A DNA stretch of 26,875 nt from a virus. The position numbers and the translations under genes were made by a program. The stretch's first letter is position 1. Each line of letters starts with the position of its first letter. The notes under the pieces were generated by a model. It saw only the letters and a program-made list of their open reading frames with translations, did not search any database and had not been told where the DNA came from. The stretch spans positions 1-26,875 of the IMG/VR virus record IMGVR_UViG_3300025410_000080. One strand, 5' to 3'. Of this stretch, positions 9,449-16,933 are shown in pieces.

Positions 9449-9937
9449 ATGGCAATGTTTTCGCAAAATACGATCACTCAAGTTAGTGGTTTTGATAACC
9501 CTTGTATAGCGGGTGAATTGGTCTGGGAACAGCAGACTTATTGGAATTTAGACATCGTAGGGTCTGATGGTGTAACGCCATTAGATTTAACATCTGCCAC
9601 GATTGATGCACAAATCATTCGTAGAACAGTTACAAATTTGCAAGATTCAAGATATGGCTTGTCGTTTGATATTGGTGATTACAGCCCAACTCCAACGCCT
9701 ATTAGTCTTACTATTACAAATGAAGTTGCCGCACAAGGCAAATTTACTTTAGTTATTAACGATTCAACCTGGGGATTAATGGCTGATGATCCAGAATTAG
9801 ATATTGGCGCACAAGACTGTGTTGCTTATTCTGGTCGCATCAAAATCAGCTTTCCCGCATCAGGATCAAACCCCGCAAATGATTACATTATCTTCTTGTT
9901 GTTTTTGATCCGCTCTGATGGCATTGTTGTGGAGTAA
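9449..9937 (+). CDS. Fibre-base or fibre-associated beta-sandwich protein
   Basis: A 162-aa protein between the first fibre unit and the big G-x-S fibre, ending two bases before the latter. It has the alternating pattern of a beta-sandwich (DGVTPLDLTSATIDAQIIRR ... GKFTLVINDSTWGLM ... DYIIFLLFLIRSDG). The 'PLDLT-x-A' and 'G-x-F-x-L-x-I' features recall N-terminal domains of baseplate upper/fibre-anchoring proteins, suggesting a connector of the following fibre to the tail. The family is not certain. Ribosome-binding site is weak (TTGGATTAATC). Confidence 0.65.
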   Translation: MAMFSQNTITQVSGFDNPCIAGELVWEQQTYWNLDIVGSDGVTPLDLTSATIDAQIIRRTVTNLQDSRYGLSFDIGDYSPTPTPISLTITNEVAAQGKFTLVINDSTWGLMADDPELDIGAQDCVAYSGRIKISFPASGSNPANDYIIFLLFLIRSDGIVVE

Positions 9938-9939
9938 TC

Positions 9940-12900
9940 ATGGGTATAAAAGTTAATGTAACGGATCAAAATAATGTGTCCGTGTCTGTAGTGCCACAAG
10001 CACGGCAGACAGTTAAAGTTACAACTCCACCTAATCAAACCATTAAAATTGATCGTGGTTTAGTTGGCCCACAAGGATTAAGCGGGTACTCAGGTTATTC
10101 TGGCTATAGTGGCGCATCTGGATTTGGTTATTCTGGTAAATCAGGATATTCGGGTTATTCTGGTTATTCTGGTTTTTCTGGAATTAGCGGATATTCTGGT
10201 TATTCTGGTAGCGGTATATCAGGGTATAGCGGTTTTTCTGGAATTTCTGGATATAGTGGCGCAGTAGGTCAATCTGGTATATCTGGCTATTCTGGATTTT
10301 CTGGTCAATCTGGCTTTAGTGGATCAGGTGTAAGTGGCTGGTCAGGATTTAGCGGCACTTCTGGATGGTCAGGTTTTAGTGGATATTCTGGCTCTGGTGT
10401 TTCTGGATATTCTGGTTACAGCGGTATTAGCGGTTATTCGGGGTTTAGTGGTATATCAGGCTATTCTGGATATAGCGGCATAAGTGGCTACAGCGGGTCA
10501 GGCGTTTCTGGTTATTCTGGATTTAGCGGATATAGTGGCCAACAAGGTACATCCATTAACATTAAAGGCACAGTTGCAACACCAGCAGATTTACCAGCCG
10601 TAGGCAATCTTCCAAATGATGCTTACATTGTTTCTTCCAATGGCGATCTTTATGTATGGTCTGGCACAACTTGGAATAATGTAGGTGAAATTGTAGGGCC
10701 ACCAGGCACATCTGGTTATTCTGGTTTTTCGGGTTACTCTGGTATTTCTGGTTACAGCGGTTTCTCAGGCATTTCTGGATATTCTGGTTACTCTGGTATA
10801 TCTGGCTTTAGCGGAAGCGGTATAAGCGGTTATAGCGGGTTTTCTGGTTATTCTGGGTCTGGTGTATCGGGTTGGTCTGGATTTAGCGGTATAAGCGGTT
10901 TTAGTGGATTTTCAGGCTATTCTGGTAGCGGTGTTTCTGGTTACTCAGGATTTAGCGGTATATCAGGATATTCTGGCGCAGTCGGACAATCTGGCACAAG
11001 TGGATATTCTGGATTTTCTGGAATCAGCGGTTACTCTGGTAGCGGAGTATCGGGATATAGCGGCTACTCAGGAATAAGTGGGCAAAATGGATTATCAGGC
11101 TATAGTGGCATTTCTGGATTTAGTGGCTATTCTGGTATTAGTGGTTACTCTGGTTCTGGCGTATCAGGATATTCTGGATATTCGGGTAGCGGCATTAGTG
11201 GATATTCTGGCTATTCTGGTATTTCTGGGTATAGCGGAATTAATGGTGCATCAGGTTATTCTGGAATAAGTGGTTACTCTGGCATCAGCGGATTCTCTGG
11301 ATATTCTGGCATTAGCGGATATTCGGGTAGTGGTGTAAGTGGATATAGCGGTTACTCAGGCTATAGCGGATCAGGTGTATCTGGATATTCTGGCTACAGC
11401 GGCATTTCTGGTTATTCTGGTAGTGGCGTTTCTGGTTATAGCGGTTACAGCGGCTACTCAGGAATTAGCGGATTCTCTGGTTATAGCGGTAGTGGTGTTT
11501 CTGGCTACTCTGGTTACAGCGGATATTCTGGCTCTGGCGTAAGTGGCTATTCTGGTTATTCTGGAATTTCTGGATATTCTGGCGCAGTTGGTCAAAGTGG
11601 CTATTCTGGAATTTCTGGTTACTCAGGATTTAGTGGTCAAAACGGTGGCGGTGGCGTACAAGGCTTTTATGGTTCTTTTTATGACACAACCAATCAAACT
11701 GCCGCAAATACAACAACAGCTTATGTTGTAAACATTGGTAATCAATTTGAAGCTAATGGCGTAAGCATTGTTTCTGGTAATCAAATTAAATTTGCAAATG
11801 CTGGTACATACAATCTTGAATATTCATTGCAATTTGCAAATTCAGATTCCAATGGCGATAATGTCGATGTATGGCTAAGAAAAAATGGTTCTGATGTTGC
11901 AGATAGTAATTCTATTTACAATGTGCCAGGTACAGCGCATGGCGGTGCTGGTGCGTTAATTGCCGCAGTTAATTATGTTTTAACAGTTTCCGCTGGTGAT
12001 TATTTGCAATTAGCTTGGGCAGTTTCTAATACAAGCATTTCTATTACAACAACTAGCGCACAGACTGGGCCAACTGTGCCAGTAACGCCAGGTGTAATTG
12101 TTACCGCAACTCAAGTAATGTATACCCAATCAGGTTACAGCGGTATAAGCGGTTATTCTGGCTTTAGCGGTATATCTGGCTACTCAGGCATATCAGGCTA
12201 TAGCGGTTCTGGAGTGTCAGGCTATAGCGGATATTCTGGTTCTGGCGTAAGCGGTTATTCTGGATATAGCGGTTACTCAGGCGCAGTTGGCACATCAGGC
12301 TATTCTGGCTTTAGCGGAATATCTGGTTATTCTGGAACAAATGGTACTAATGGCGCATCAGGCATTAGCGGCTATAGCGGCTATTCTGGATCAGGAATTA
12401 GTGGATATAGCGGTTATTCTGGAATTTCTGGTTACTCAGGATATTCTGGATCAAGCGATACTTGGCTAGGCGCATGGTCTAGTTCAACCGCTTATGTAAT
12501 TAGAAATATTGTTTCTTACAATGGTTCTAGCTACTACTGTATTTTGGCTAATACTAACCAAATACCAACAAACACTACTTATTGGAATCTACTAGCGCAA
12601 TCTGGTTATTCTGGTTATAGCGGCACAAATGGTACAAATGGTGCATCTGGATATAGCGGTTACTCTGGAGCAACTGGCGCACAAGGTACATCTGGTTATA
12701 GTGGGTATAGCGGTGCTACTGGCGCAACTGGCACATCAGGTTATTCTGGCTATTCTGGTTACAGCGGTTATGGTATTGCATTAACTTATGATTCGTTTAC
12801 AGCCACCGCCAGTCAAACAACATTTAGCACATCATTAAGTTATACATCTGGCAAAATTGAAGTGTATTTGAATGGCGTTAAGATGGTTAATGGTACAGAT

Positions 12901-12984
12901 GTAACAGTAACTAGCGGCACATCGATTGTATTTGGTACAGGATTAACTTCTGGTATGAGGGTCGATGCAGTTTATCCACATTAA
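9940..12984 (+). CDS. Giant collagen-like G-x-S repeat fibre / adhesin with inserted binding domains
   Basis: A 1014-aa protein. Residues 1-42: short beta-rich anchor ending in VGPQG. Residues about 43-205, 256-565, 730-837 and 887-945 are Gly-x-Ser triplets (GYS, GIS, GFS, GVS, also GAS), a collagen-like periodicity with almost no proline. Three globular domains interrupt them: 207-254 (KGTVATPADLP ... GDLYVWSGTTWNNVG), a phage-fibre module; about 570-728, a C1q/TNF-like jelly-roll candidate (YGSFYDTTNQ ... SAGDYLQLAW); 838-886, resembling a CBM5/12 carbohydrate-binding module with W842, W846, Y852, Y860-N-G, Y865, P876, W882. The end (946-1014) is a beta-sandwich with V-Y-L-N978-G979, like those in the J-like protein. 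Likely a trimeric adhesin binding host surface glycans; domain names are pattern-based. Confidence 0.85.
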   Translation: MGIKVNVTDQNNVSVSVVPQARQTVKVTTPPNQTIKIDRGLVGPQGLSGYSGYSGYSGASGFGYSGKSGYSGYSGYSGFSGISGYSGYSGSGISGYSGFSGISGYSGAVGQSGISGYSGFSGQSGFSGSGVSGWSGFSGTSGWSGFSGYSGSGVSGYSGYSGISGYSGFSGISGYSGYSGISGYSGSGVSGYSGFSGYSGQQGTSINIKGTVATPADLPAVGNLPNDAYIVSSNGDLYVWSGTTWNNVGEIVGPPGTSGYSGFSGYSGISGYSGFSGISGYSGYSGISGFSGSGISGYSGFSGYSGSGVSGWSGFSGISGFSGFSGYSGSGVSGYSGFSGISGYSGAVGQSGTSGYSGFSGISGYSGSGVSGYSGYSGISGQNGLSGYSGISGFSGYSGISGYSGSGVSGYSGYSGSGISGYSGYSGISGYSGINGASGYSGISGYSGISGFSGYSGISGYSGSGVSGYSGYSGYSGSGVSGYSGYSGISGYSGSGVSGYSGYSGYSGISGFSGYSGSGVSGYSGYSGYSGSGVSGYSGYSGISGYSGAVGQSGYSGISGYSGFSGQNGGGGVQGFYGSFYDTTNQTAANTTTAYVVNIGNQFEANGVSIVSGNQIKFANAGTYNLEYSLQFANSDSNGDNVDVWLRKNGSDVADSNSIYNVPGTAHGGAGALIAAVNYVLTVSAGDYLQLAWAVSNTSISITTTSAQTGPTVPVTPGVIVTATQVMYTQSGYSGISGYSGFSGISGYSGISGYSGSGVSGYSGYSGSGVSGYSGYSGYSGAVGTSGYSGFSGISGYSGTNGTNGASGISGYSGYSGSGISGYSGYSGISGYSGYSGSSDTWLGAWSSSTAYVIRNIVSYNGSSYYCILANTNQIPTNTTYWNLLAQSGYSGYSGTNGTNGASGYSGYSGATGAQGTSGYSGYSGATGATGTSGYSGYSGYSGYGIALTYDSFTATASQTTFSTSLSYTSGKIEVYLNGVKMVNGTDVTVTSGTSIVFGTGLTSGMRVDAVYPH
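10066..12774 (+). repeat. Degenerate 9-base G-x-S coding repeats (four blocks)
   Basis: Four blocks (about 10066-10555, 10705-11640, 12130-12450, 12600-12774) repeat codons for Gly-aromatic/aliphatic-Ser. The protein repeat is strict but the DNA is not: Ser is written TCT, TCA, TCG, AGC and AGT, Gly GGT, GGA, GGC and GGG, Tyr TAT and TAC in changing order. These create long open shadow frames on the same strand that are not genes. Confidence 0.85.
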
Positions 12985-12997
12985 ATAATATAAAAAC

Positions 12998-14572
12998 ATG
13001 ACAAAACAAGATGAAATAAATGAGTTGATGAACAACTATGAACGGGCGGTATTCTTAAAAGGTGACGAAGTTTATCCTAGAGAATCCACCCGTTATTTTT
13101 GGGCTAGAAATAATCTTTTAGGCAAAAAGATATTAGAGATTGGTTGCTCTAATGGCTATGGCCGACAGTTTTTGCCAAAAGACATTGAATATACAGGGTT
13201 AGATTACGACCTTAAAATAATTGAAAACGCCAAAGCACAAGGATGGGATGGTATTAACAAATTTGTTAATGCCGACATCAACACTTATTCGCTAGAACAA
13301 TACGACACCATTATTGCTTTTGAAGTTATTGAGCATTTAGACAATGGTTTAGAAATTGCCAAAAAACTAAAAAAGCATTGCAAACGATTATTGATTACTT
13401 GCCCCTGGAATGAACCAAAAGGGTTTTGGGGTGAACATCATAAATTACACGGAATAAACGAAAGCCATTTTCAAGGTTTTGATATTTCTTATATTGGGGA
13501 ACATGGGCAGATTACAAGTTACCCGCAACCCATTAATGAACACAATCGTTTTAATTTAATGATTGCCAAATGGGACAAAGCGGCACAAAGGAAAGAAATT
13601 TTATGTTCTGTGGCCACTAGAGGTCGTTATACAACGACTTTGCCAATGGTTTTGATGGCTATAGCCAATCAGACTAAAAGCCCAGACAAGCTGGTTATTT
13701 TTGACGATAACGACAATCCCGAAGATATGCGGGAAAACCCTATATACCAGCATATATTTCAAATATTGGATTACAAGAAAATTGCATGGGAATGGTTATT
13801 TGCCGACAAAAAAGGTCAGCATCATATCCATCAAAAAGCGAATGAGATGGGCTACAAATGGGTTTGGCGTGTAGATGATGATGCTATTCCAGAACCCAAT
13901 GTATTAGAACAGCTTTATACCTATGCAAGCGAAGTGTCTAAAGTTGGCGATCCAATAGGCGCAGTTGGTGGGTCAATTTTGACTTTACCAGCAATATTTG
14001 ATACATCAAAATCTACAGGAAAAATTGCCGACATTGATAAAGAACCCAATATTCAATGGGGAATTATCAATAAATCAGATTTTGTAGAGCATTTGCATTG
14101 CTCATTCTTATATCGTGCTGGCGTACATGACTATAACTTAGGTTTATCCCGTGTAGCCCATCGGGAAGAAACGCTATTTACTTATGGATTGCATCAAAAA
14201 GGATATAAATTACTGGTTGCCCCTCATGCAGTAACTTGGCATTTAAAAGCGCAAGGCGGCATAAGGTCTGAAACAAATGAAGGGATGTACGCCCATGATG
14301 AACAAATTTTTAGAAATACACTACAGCTTGCCGACTACACCGTTGTTGTGCTTAATTGCGGGGCTGGTGATCATATCGTGTTTTCTCATGTGCTACCTGA
14401 TATACATAACCCTATGGTATTTACTTGCTATCCAGAAATCGTGCCAGGCAGATCAATAGCAGAAGCACAAGCATTGTTTGGCGATTTAGACCGCTGGAAT
14501 ATCTATAAAAAGATGGCGCAATGGGATTGGAAAGATAGCTTAGAAAATGCTTATAGAAAGCTGTATATATGA
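12998..14572 (+). CDS. Methyltransferase - GT2 glycosyltransferase - partial GT9 fusion
   Basis: A 524-aa three-part protein. Residues 1-190: class I SAM-dependent methyltransferase with motif I ILEIGCSNGYG (45-55), acidic GLDYD (67-71) and FEVIEHL (108-114). Residues about 200-425: GT2-type glycosyltransferase, beginning CSVATRGRY (203 on), with the metal-binding DDD at 293-295 (RVDDDAIPEPN). Residues about 449-524: VVVLNCGAGDHIVFSHVLP, which looks like the nucleotide-sugar fold start of a GT9 (heptosyltransferase-like) protein but stops before its second half, which appears to be supplied by the next gene through an ATGA overlap. It sits directly after the Ser/Tyr-rich fibre, so glycan decoration of a virion protein or of host surface sugars are both possible. 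Domain calls 1 and 2 are firm, the third is inference. Confidence 0.85.
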   Translation: MTKQDEINELMNNYERAVFLKGDEVYPRESTRYFWARNNLLGKKILEIGCSNGYGRQFLPKDIEYTGLDYDLKIIENAKAQGWDGINKFVNADINTYSLEQYDTIIAFEVIEHLDNGLEIAKKLKKHCKRLLITCPWNEPKGFWGEHHKLHGINESHFQGFDISYIGEHGQITSYPQPINEHNRFNLMIAKWDKAAQRKEILCSVATRGRYTTTLPMVLMAIANQTKSPDKLVIFDDNDNPEDMRENPIYQHIFQILDYKKIAWEWLFADKKGQHHIHQKANEMGYKWVWRVDDDAIPEPNVLEQLYTYASEVSKVGDPIGAVGGSILTLPAIFDTSKSTGKIADIDKEPNIQWGIINKSDFVEHLHCSFLYRAGVHDYNLGLSRVAHREETLFTYGLHQKGYKLLVAPHAVTWHLKAQGGIRSETNEGMYAHDEQIFRNTLQLADYTVVVLNCGAGDHIVFSHVLPDIHNPMVFTCYPEIVPGRSIAEAQALFGDLDRWNIYKKMAQWDWKDSLENAYRKLYI

Positions 14573-15000
14573 TATTAATTGCCCCGTTTGCCAAACCATT
14601 AATTAACGGCAAAACTAACCCTAAAAATTACCCTTATTGGAAAGAATTGTTAGCATTAATTTCTGAGGAAATTGTCCAAGTCGGAGTTGATGGCGAAGAA
14701 CAGATAGCCCCCAAATTCTTAAAGAATCTTCCAGTTGCAAGATTGCGTGAATTAATTGCTGAGTGCCGCATCTGGATTGGTTGTGATAGTTTTTTTCAGC
14801 ATCTAGCATGGGATTGTCAAAAGCCTGGCGTTGTATTATGGTCTGTGTCTGATCCATTAATCTATGGGCATCCAGAAAATACTAATTTACTAAAGTCCCG
14901 TGATTATCTTGCCCAGAATCAATTTCTCTGGTGGGATTTTACTGAATATAACCCTGATGCGTTTTTAAAACCCGAAGAAGTGATAAAATACATTCTGTAA
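14569..15000 (+). CDS. GT9 glycosyltransferase C-terminal half-like protein
   Basis: A 143-aa protein. Residues 55-100 carry the GT9 signature: RLRELIAECRIWIGCDS (Asp73-Ser74), then QHLA (H78-A80), GVVLWSVSDP (D95-P96) and IYG, matching the usual 'fig-DSG-x-x-HLA ... P-x-x-x-L-x-x-x-x-D-P' pattern with the Gly after Ser replaced by Phe. The N-terminus (MILIAPFAKP) matches the middle of a GT9 protein, so the first Rossmann domain is missing here and probably corresponds to the end of the upstream fusion protein. The ATGA overlap at 14569-14572 would make equal amounts of both. It may be a working split enzyme or a decayed one. Confidence 0.75.
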   Translation: MILIAPFAKPLINGKTNPKNYPYWKELLALISEEIVQVGVDGEEQIAPKFLKNLPVARLRELIAECRIWIGCDSFFQHLAWDCQKPGVVLWSVSDPLIYGHPENTNLLKSRDYLAQNQFLWWDFTEYNPDAFLKPEEVIKYIL

Positions 15001-15048
15001 TACATCGGACAATACAATATATTCCCTAAACTTTGATATGGTTTTGTT

Positions 15049-15261
15049 ATGTCCGATTTTCAAATTGACCCAGTTAAATACGGCCAGTTATGGCAAAAAG
15101 TTGACGATTTAACCGTAAAGGTTGATAAGCTGGAAGAAGGCATGGAAACGCTATTAGCCCTTGCCAATCAATCAAAGGGCGGTTTCTGGGTTGGGATGGC
15201 CGTAGTGTCGGCATTTAGTACCTTTATTGGATTTTTAACCCATTACTTTATGAGCAAGTGA
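15049..15261 (+). CDS. Small membrane protein, coiled coil plus C-terminal TM (holin-region)
   Basis: A 70-aa protein: residues 10-40 form an amphipathic heptad helix (WQKVDDLTVKVDKLEEGMETL), residues 45-67 a single membrane segment (FWVGMAVVSAFSTFIGFLTHYF), then a short Lys tail. This plan resembles XhlA-type lysis accessory proteins, but the similarity is in architecture only. It opens the lysis module. Leader 15001-15048 has a TACAAT-like -10 at 15012-15017 that could start a lysis transcript; no good -35 was seen. Confidence 0.65.
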   Translation: MSDFQIDPVKYGQLWQKVDDLTVKVDKLEEGMETLLALANQSKGGFWVGMAVVSAFSTFIGFLTHYFMSK

Positions 15262-15262
15262 T

Positions 15263-15718
15263 GTGTCAGATCATCTTGGTATTGAACAGGGCATTAAAGC
15301 ATTAAGCGGATCATTAGATTCGACTAGAAAGGCTACGCATGGACTATCTAAAAGCATTGAAGGCATCCAGCAAGATGGCGTTGACTTGGCTAATAGAAAG
15401 GCTCAAGAACGCATTAGATTGCGTAGGGAAACTGAATTAAAGAAAGAAAAGGCATTAATTAAAGCCTTAGATGAATGGAAGCGCAAAAAGCAAATTTCTG
15501 AGGAAGAAGCAAAACTTAAAATAGATTTTGTTAAGAAATATGGCGCAAAAGAATGGGATGCAGTATTGAGAATTAAATTAGATATTGAAAATCTTGAAAG
15601 AAAAGAAAATCAAGAATTTCAACATGATTTAAAAGAAATTAGGCGGGTGCAAATGTGGTGTTTTGTGGCCGCATTAATAGTAACATTATGGTTAAAGTTT
15701 GTATTGGGAGTAATATAA
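15263..15718 (+). CDS. Coiled-coil protein with C-terminal membrane anchor
   Basis: A 151-aa protein. The start is GTG at 15263 because the only nearby ATG (15261, overlapping the previous stop) is in another frame and runs into a stop after 13 codons. Residues 5-45 look like a flexible helical region, 50-125 are highly charged helix (ELKKEKALIKALDEWKRKK), and 130-151 a membrane segment (MWCFVAALIVTLWLKFVLGVI) at the very end. Tail-anchored coiled-coil topology; family unknown. It lies between two other small membrane proteins in the lysis module, so a role in lysis timing or membrane disruption is a guess from position. Confidence 0.6.
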   Translation: MSDHLGIEQGIKALSGSLDSTRKATHGLSKSIEGIQQDGVDLANRKAQERIRLRRETELKKEKALIKALDEWKRKKQISEEEAKLKIDFVKKYGAKEWDAVLRIKLDIENLERKENQEFQHDLKEIRRVQMWCFVAALIVTLWLKFVLGVI

Positions 15719-15955
15719 ATGAATAAAATATTAACGCACATTCTGACTGGAAAAGATAATCAAACTTTCTGTATTGCTAGAATGGCTTGGATGCTTGGCT
15801 TTTTGCTTGTTGGTGGTGCGGCTATATATTTAATATATGCTGGAAAAGAGATTAGCCTTACCGAACTGGCTGGCGCATTAGGCATTGTGTCTGGCTCTGG
15901 TGCGGCTAGTGTTGCTGGCAAACAGCTTGCTGGCGCAGAACCAGAAGGGCAATAA
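15719..15955 (+). CDS. Putative holin
   Basis: A 78-aa protein starting directly after the previous stop, with GGAG as ribosome-binding site. Residues 19-42 (IARMAWMLGFLLVGGAAIYLIYAG) are a clear membrane segment; residues 47-70 (LTELAGALGIVSGSGAASVAGK) are a weaker, Gly/Ala/Ser-rich second one, with a short polar tail. Size, two segments and position just upstream of Rz and endolysin fit a small holin. Its last base overlaps the Rz start (TAATG). No sequence family can be named, and one of the two upstream membrane proteins could be the holin instead. Confidence 0.6.
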   Translation: MNKILTHILTGKDNQTFCIARMAWMLGFLLVGGAAIYLIYAGKEISLTELAGALGIVSGSGAASVAGKQLAGAEPEGQ

Positions 15956-16401
15956 TGTTTAAAAATCTATTAAGTCTAGCGACTGAATTTATGGGTGGTT
16001 CTAGTGTCCAAATCTACATATATATTGGTCTTTTACTTGGTGGCTTTGGGGCTGGTTTTTATGTGGAACATTTGCGTTTTTCTAATTATCAAATACAAGT
16101 CGAACAAGCCGCCAAAGCACAAGAAGCACACAACGAAGCAGTCAAAAAACAACACGAAATAGTAACGAAAGGTATTCAAGATGAATATGATGCGAAACTT
16201 AGTTTATTGCGCCAGTATTACTCTAATGGGGTGCGCCAGCCCAGTAGCAGTACCGCAAGCCCCATTTCCACAACCGCCAGCATCGCTAATGCAAGTGCCG
16301 CCTACAATCAACTTGCTTACCAATGCAGTCAAACAACCCTAATGTTGGTGGAATTACAAAAATGGCTGACAGAACAAGTAGGTATAGCAAATGATCAATA
16401 A
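15955..16401 (+). CDS. Rz: Rz-like inner-membrane spanin
   Basis: A 148-aa protein with one N-terminal membrane segment (residues 19-37, VQIYIYIGLLLGGFGAGFY), a charged coiled-coil periplasmic part (50-90) and the typical Rz ending, Cys-x-x-T-T-x-x-L-x-x-L-Q-x-W (CSQTTLMLVELQKW). With the lipoprotein nested in its +1 frame it would form the spanin pair that joins inner and outer membrane at the last step of lysis in Gram-negative hosts. It overlaps the endolysin gene by eleven bases. Here the spanin pair precedes the endolysin, the reverse of lambda. Confidence 0.8.
   Translation: MFKNLLSLATEFMGGSSVQIYIYIGLLLGGFGAGFYVEHLRFSNYQIQVEQAAKAQEAHNEAVKKQHEIVTKGIQDEYDAKLSLLRQYYSNGVRQPSSSTASPISTTASIANASAAYNQLAYQCSQTTLMLVELQKWLTEQVGIANDQ
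16187..16342 (+). CDS. Rz1: Rz1-like outer-membrane spanin lipoprotein, nested in Rz
   Basis: A 51-aa frame lying wholly inside the Rz gene in the +1 register. ATG at 16187 (or 16190), stop TAA 16340-16342. The N-terminus is a short signal peptide ending in the lipobox L13-M14-G15-C16, so Cys16 would be lipidated after signal peptidase II cleavage. The 36-residue mature part is strikingly proline-rich (nine prolines, e.g. PFPQPPASL), as in lambda Rz1. Nested +1 position, lipobox and proline content together make this a confident call despite its small size. No strong ribosome-binding site; translation may be coupled to Rz. Confidence 0.88.
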   Translation: MMRNLVYCASITLMGCASPVAVPQAPFPQPPASLMQVPPTINLLTNAVKQP

Positions 16402-16933
16402 CTTTGAAAAAAGCCTAGAGTTGGTATTAAAGTCAGAAGGTGGCTTTACTGATAACCCTAAAGACCCTGGCAATCACTTAGATGATGGCAGACAAGGTTG
16501 TACCAACTTAGGCGTTACCCAAAAAGCATGGGAAGAATTTGTAGGCCATAAGGTATCAACTTCCGATATGAAGGCTTTGACACCAGAAAAAGTAGCCCCG
16601 TTTTACCAACAAAAATACTGGAATCCCGTGTACGGTCAAGTGCTAAGTAAAGGTATTGATTATTTATGCCTAGATTTTGCTATCAATGCTGGCCCTGGGC
16701 GTTGCGTAAAAACATTACAGTCTGCAATTAATTGTGTGCCAGATGGCGTAGTTGGCCCAAGAACGATGGAGTTGCTTAAACAAGTTGATCCAGCCGATTT
16801 AATTAATAAATTTAGCGATGCAAAAATAAGGTTTTATGAAGGACTGCCAACTTTCCCTACATTTGGTAAAGGGTGGTTAGCAAGGGTTGAAACAGTCCGT
16901 AAAGCCGCATTAGAAATGCTTAACGAATCCTAG
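16391..16933 (+). CDS. Endolysin, GH108-type muramidase with peptidoglycan-binding domain
   Basis: A 180-aa protein. The N-terminal motif SEGGFTDNPKDPG carries the catalytic Glu16 of the GH108 family; LGVTQKAWEEF follows, and residues about 60-110 complete the helical lysozyme-like domain (FYQQKYWNPVYG, DFAINAGPGRC). The second half, with PDGVVGPRTMELL and FYEGLPTFPTFGKGWLARV, is the PG-binding-3 type domain normally attached to GH108. Length is normal for the family. No signal peptide or membrane segment, so release depends on the holin. Its last 14 bases overlap the end of the convergent leftward gene. Confidence 0.9.
   Translation: MINNFEKSLELVLKSEGGFTDNPKDPGNHLDDGRQGCTNLGVTQKAWEEFVGHKVSTSDMKALTPEKVAPFYQQKYWNPVYGQVLSKGIDYLCLDFAINAGPGRCVKTLQSAINCVPDGVVGPRTMELLKQVDPADLINKFSDAKIRFYEGLPTFPTFGKGWLARVETVRKAALEMLNES

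Noticed and set aside
11078-11731. Three open frames within the fibre gene, plus another at 12287-12469, on the same strand
   Set aside because: They are shifted readings of the G-x-S repeat (Leu/Ile/Ala-rich shadows) without ribosome-binding sites.
10066-12774. CRISPR-like repeated DNA
   Set aside because: Repeats are 9-base coding triplets with no spacers of regular length and they translate into one continuous protein.
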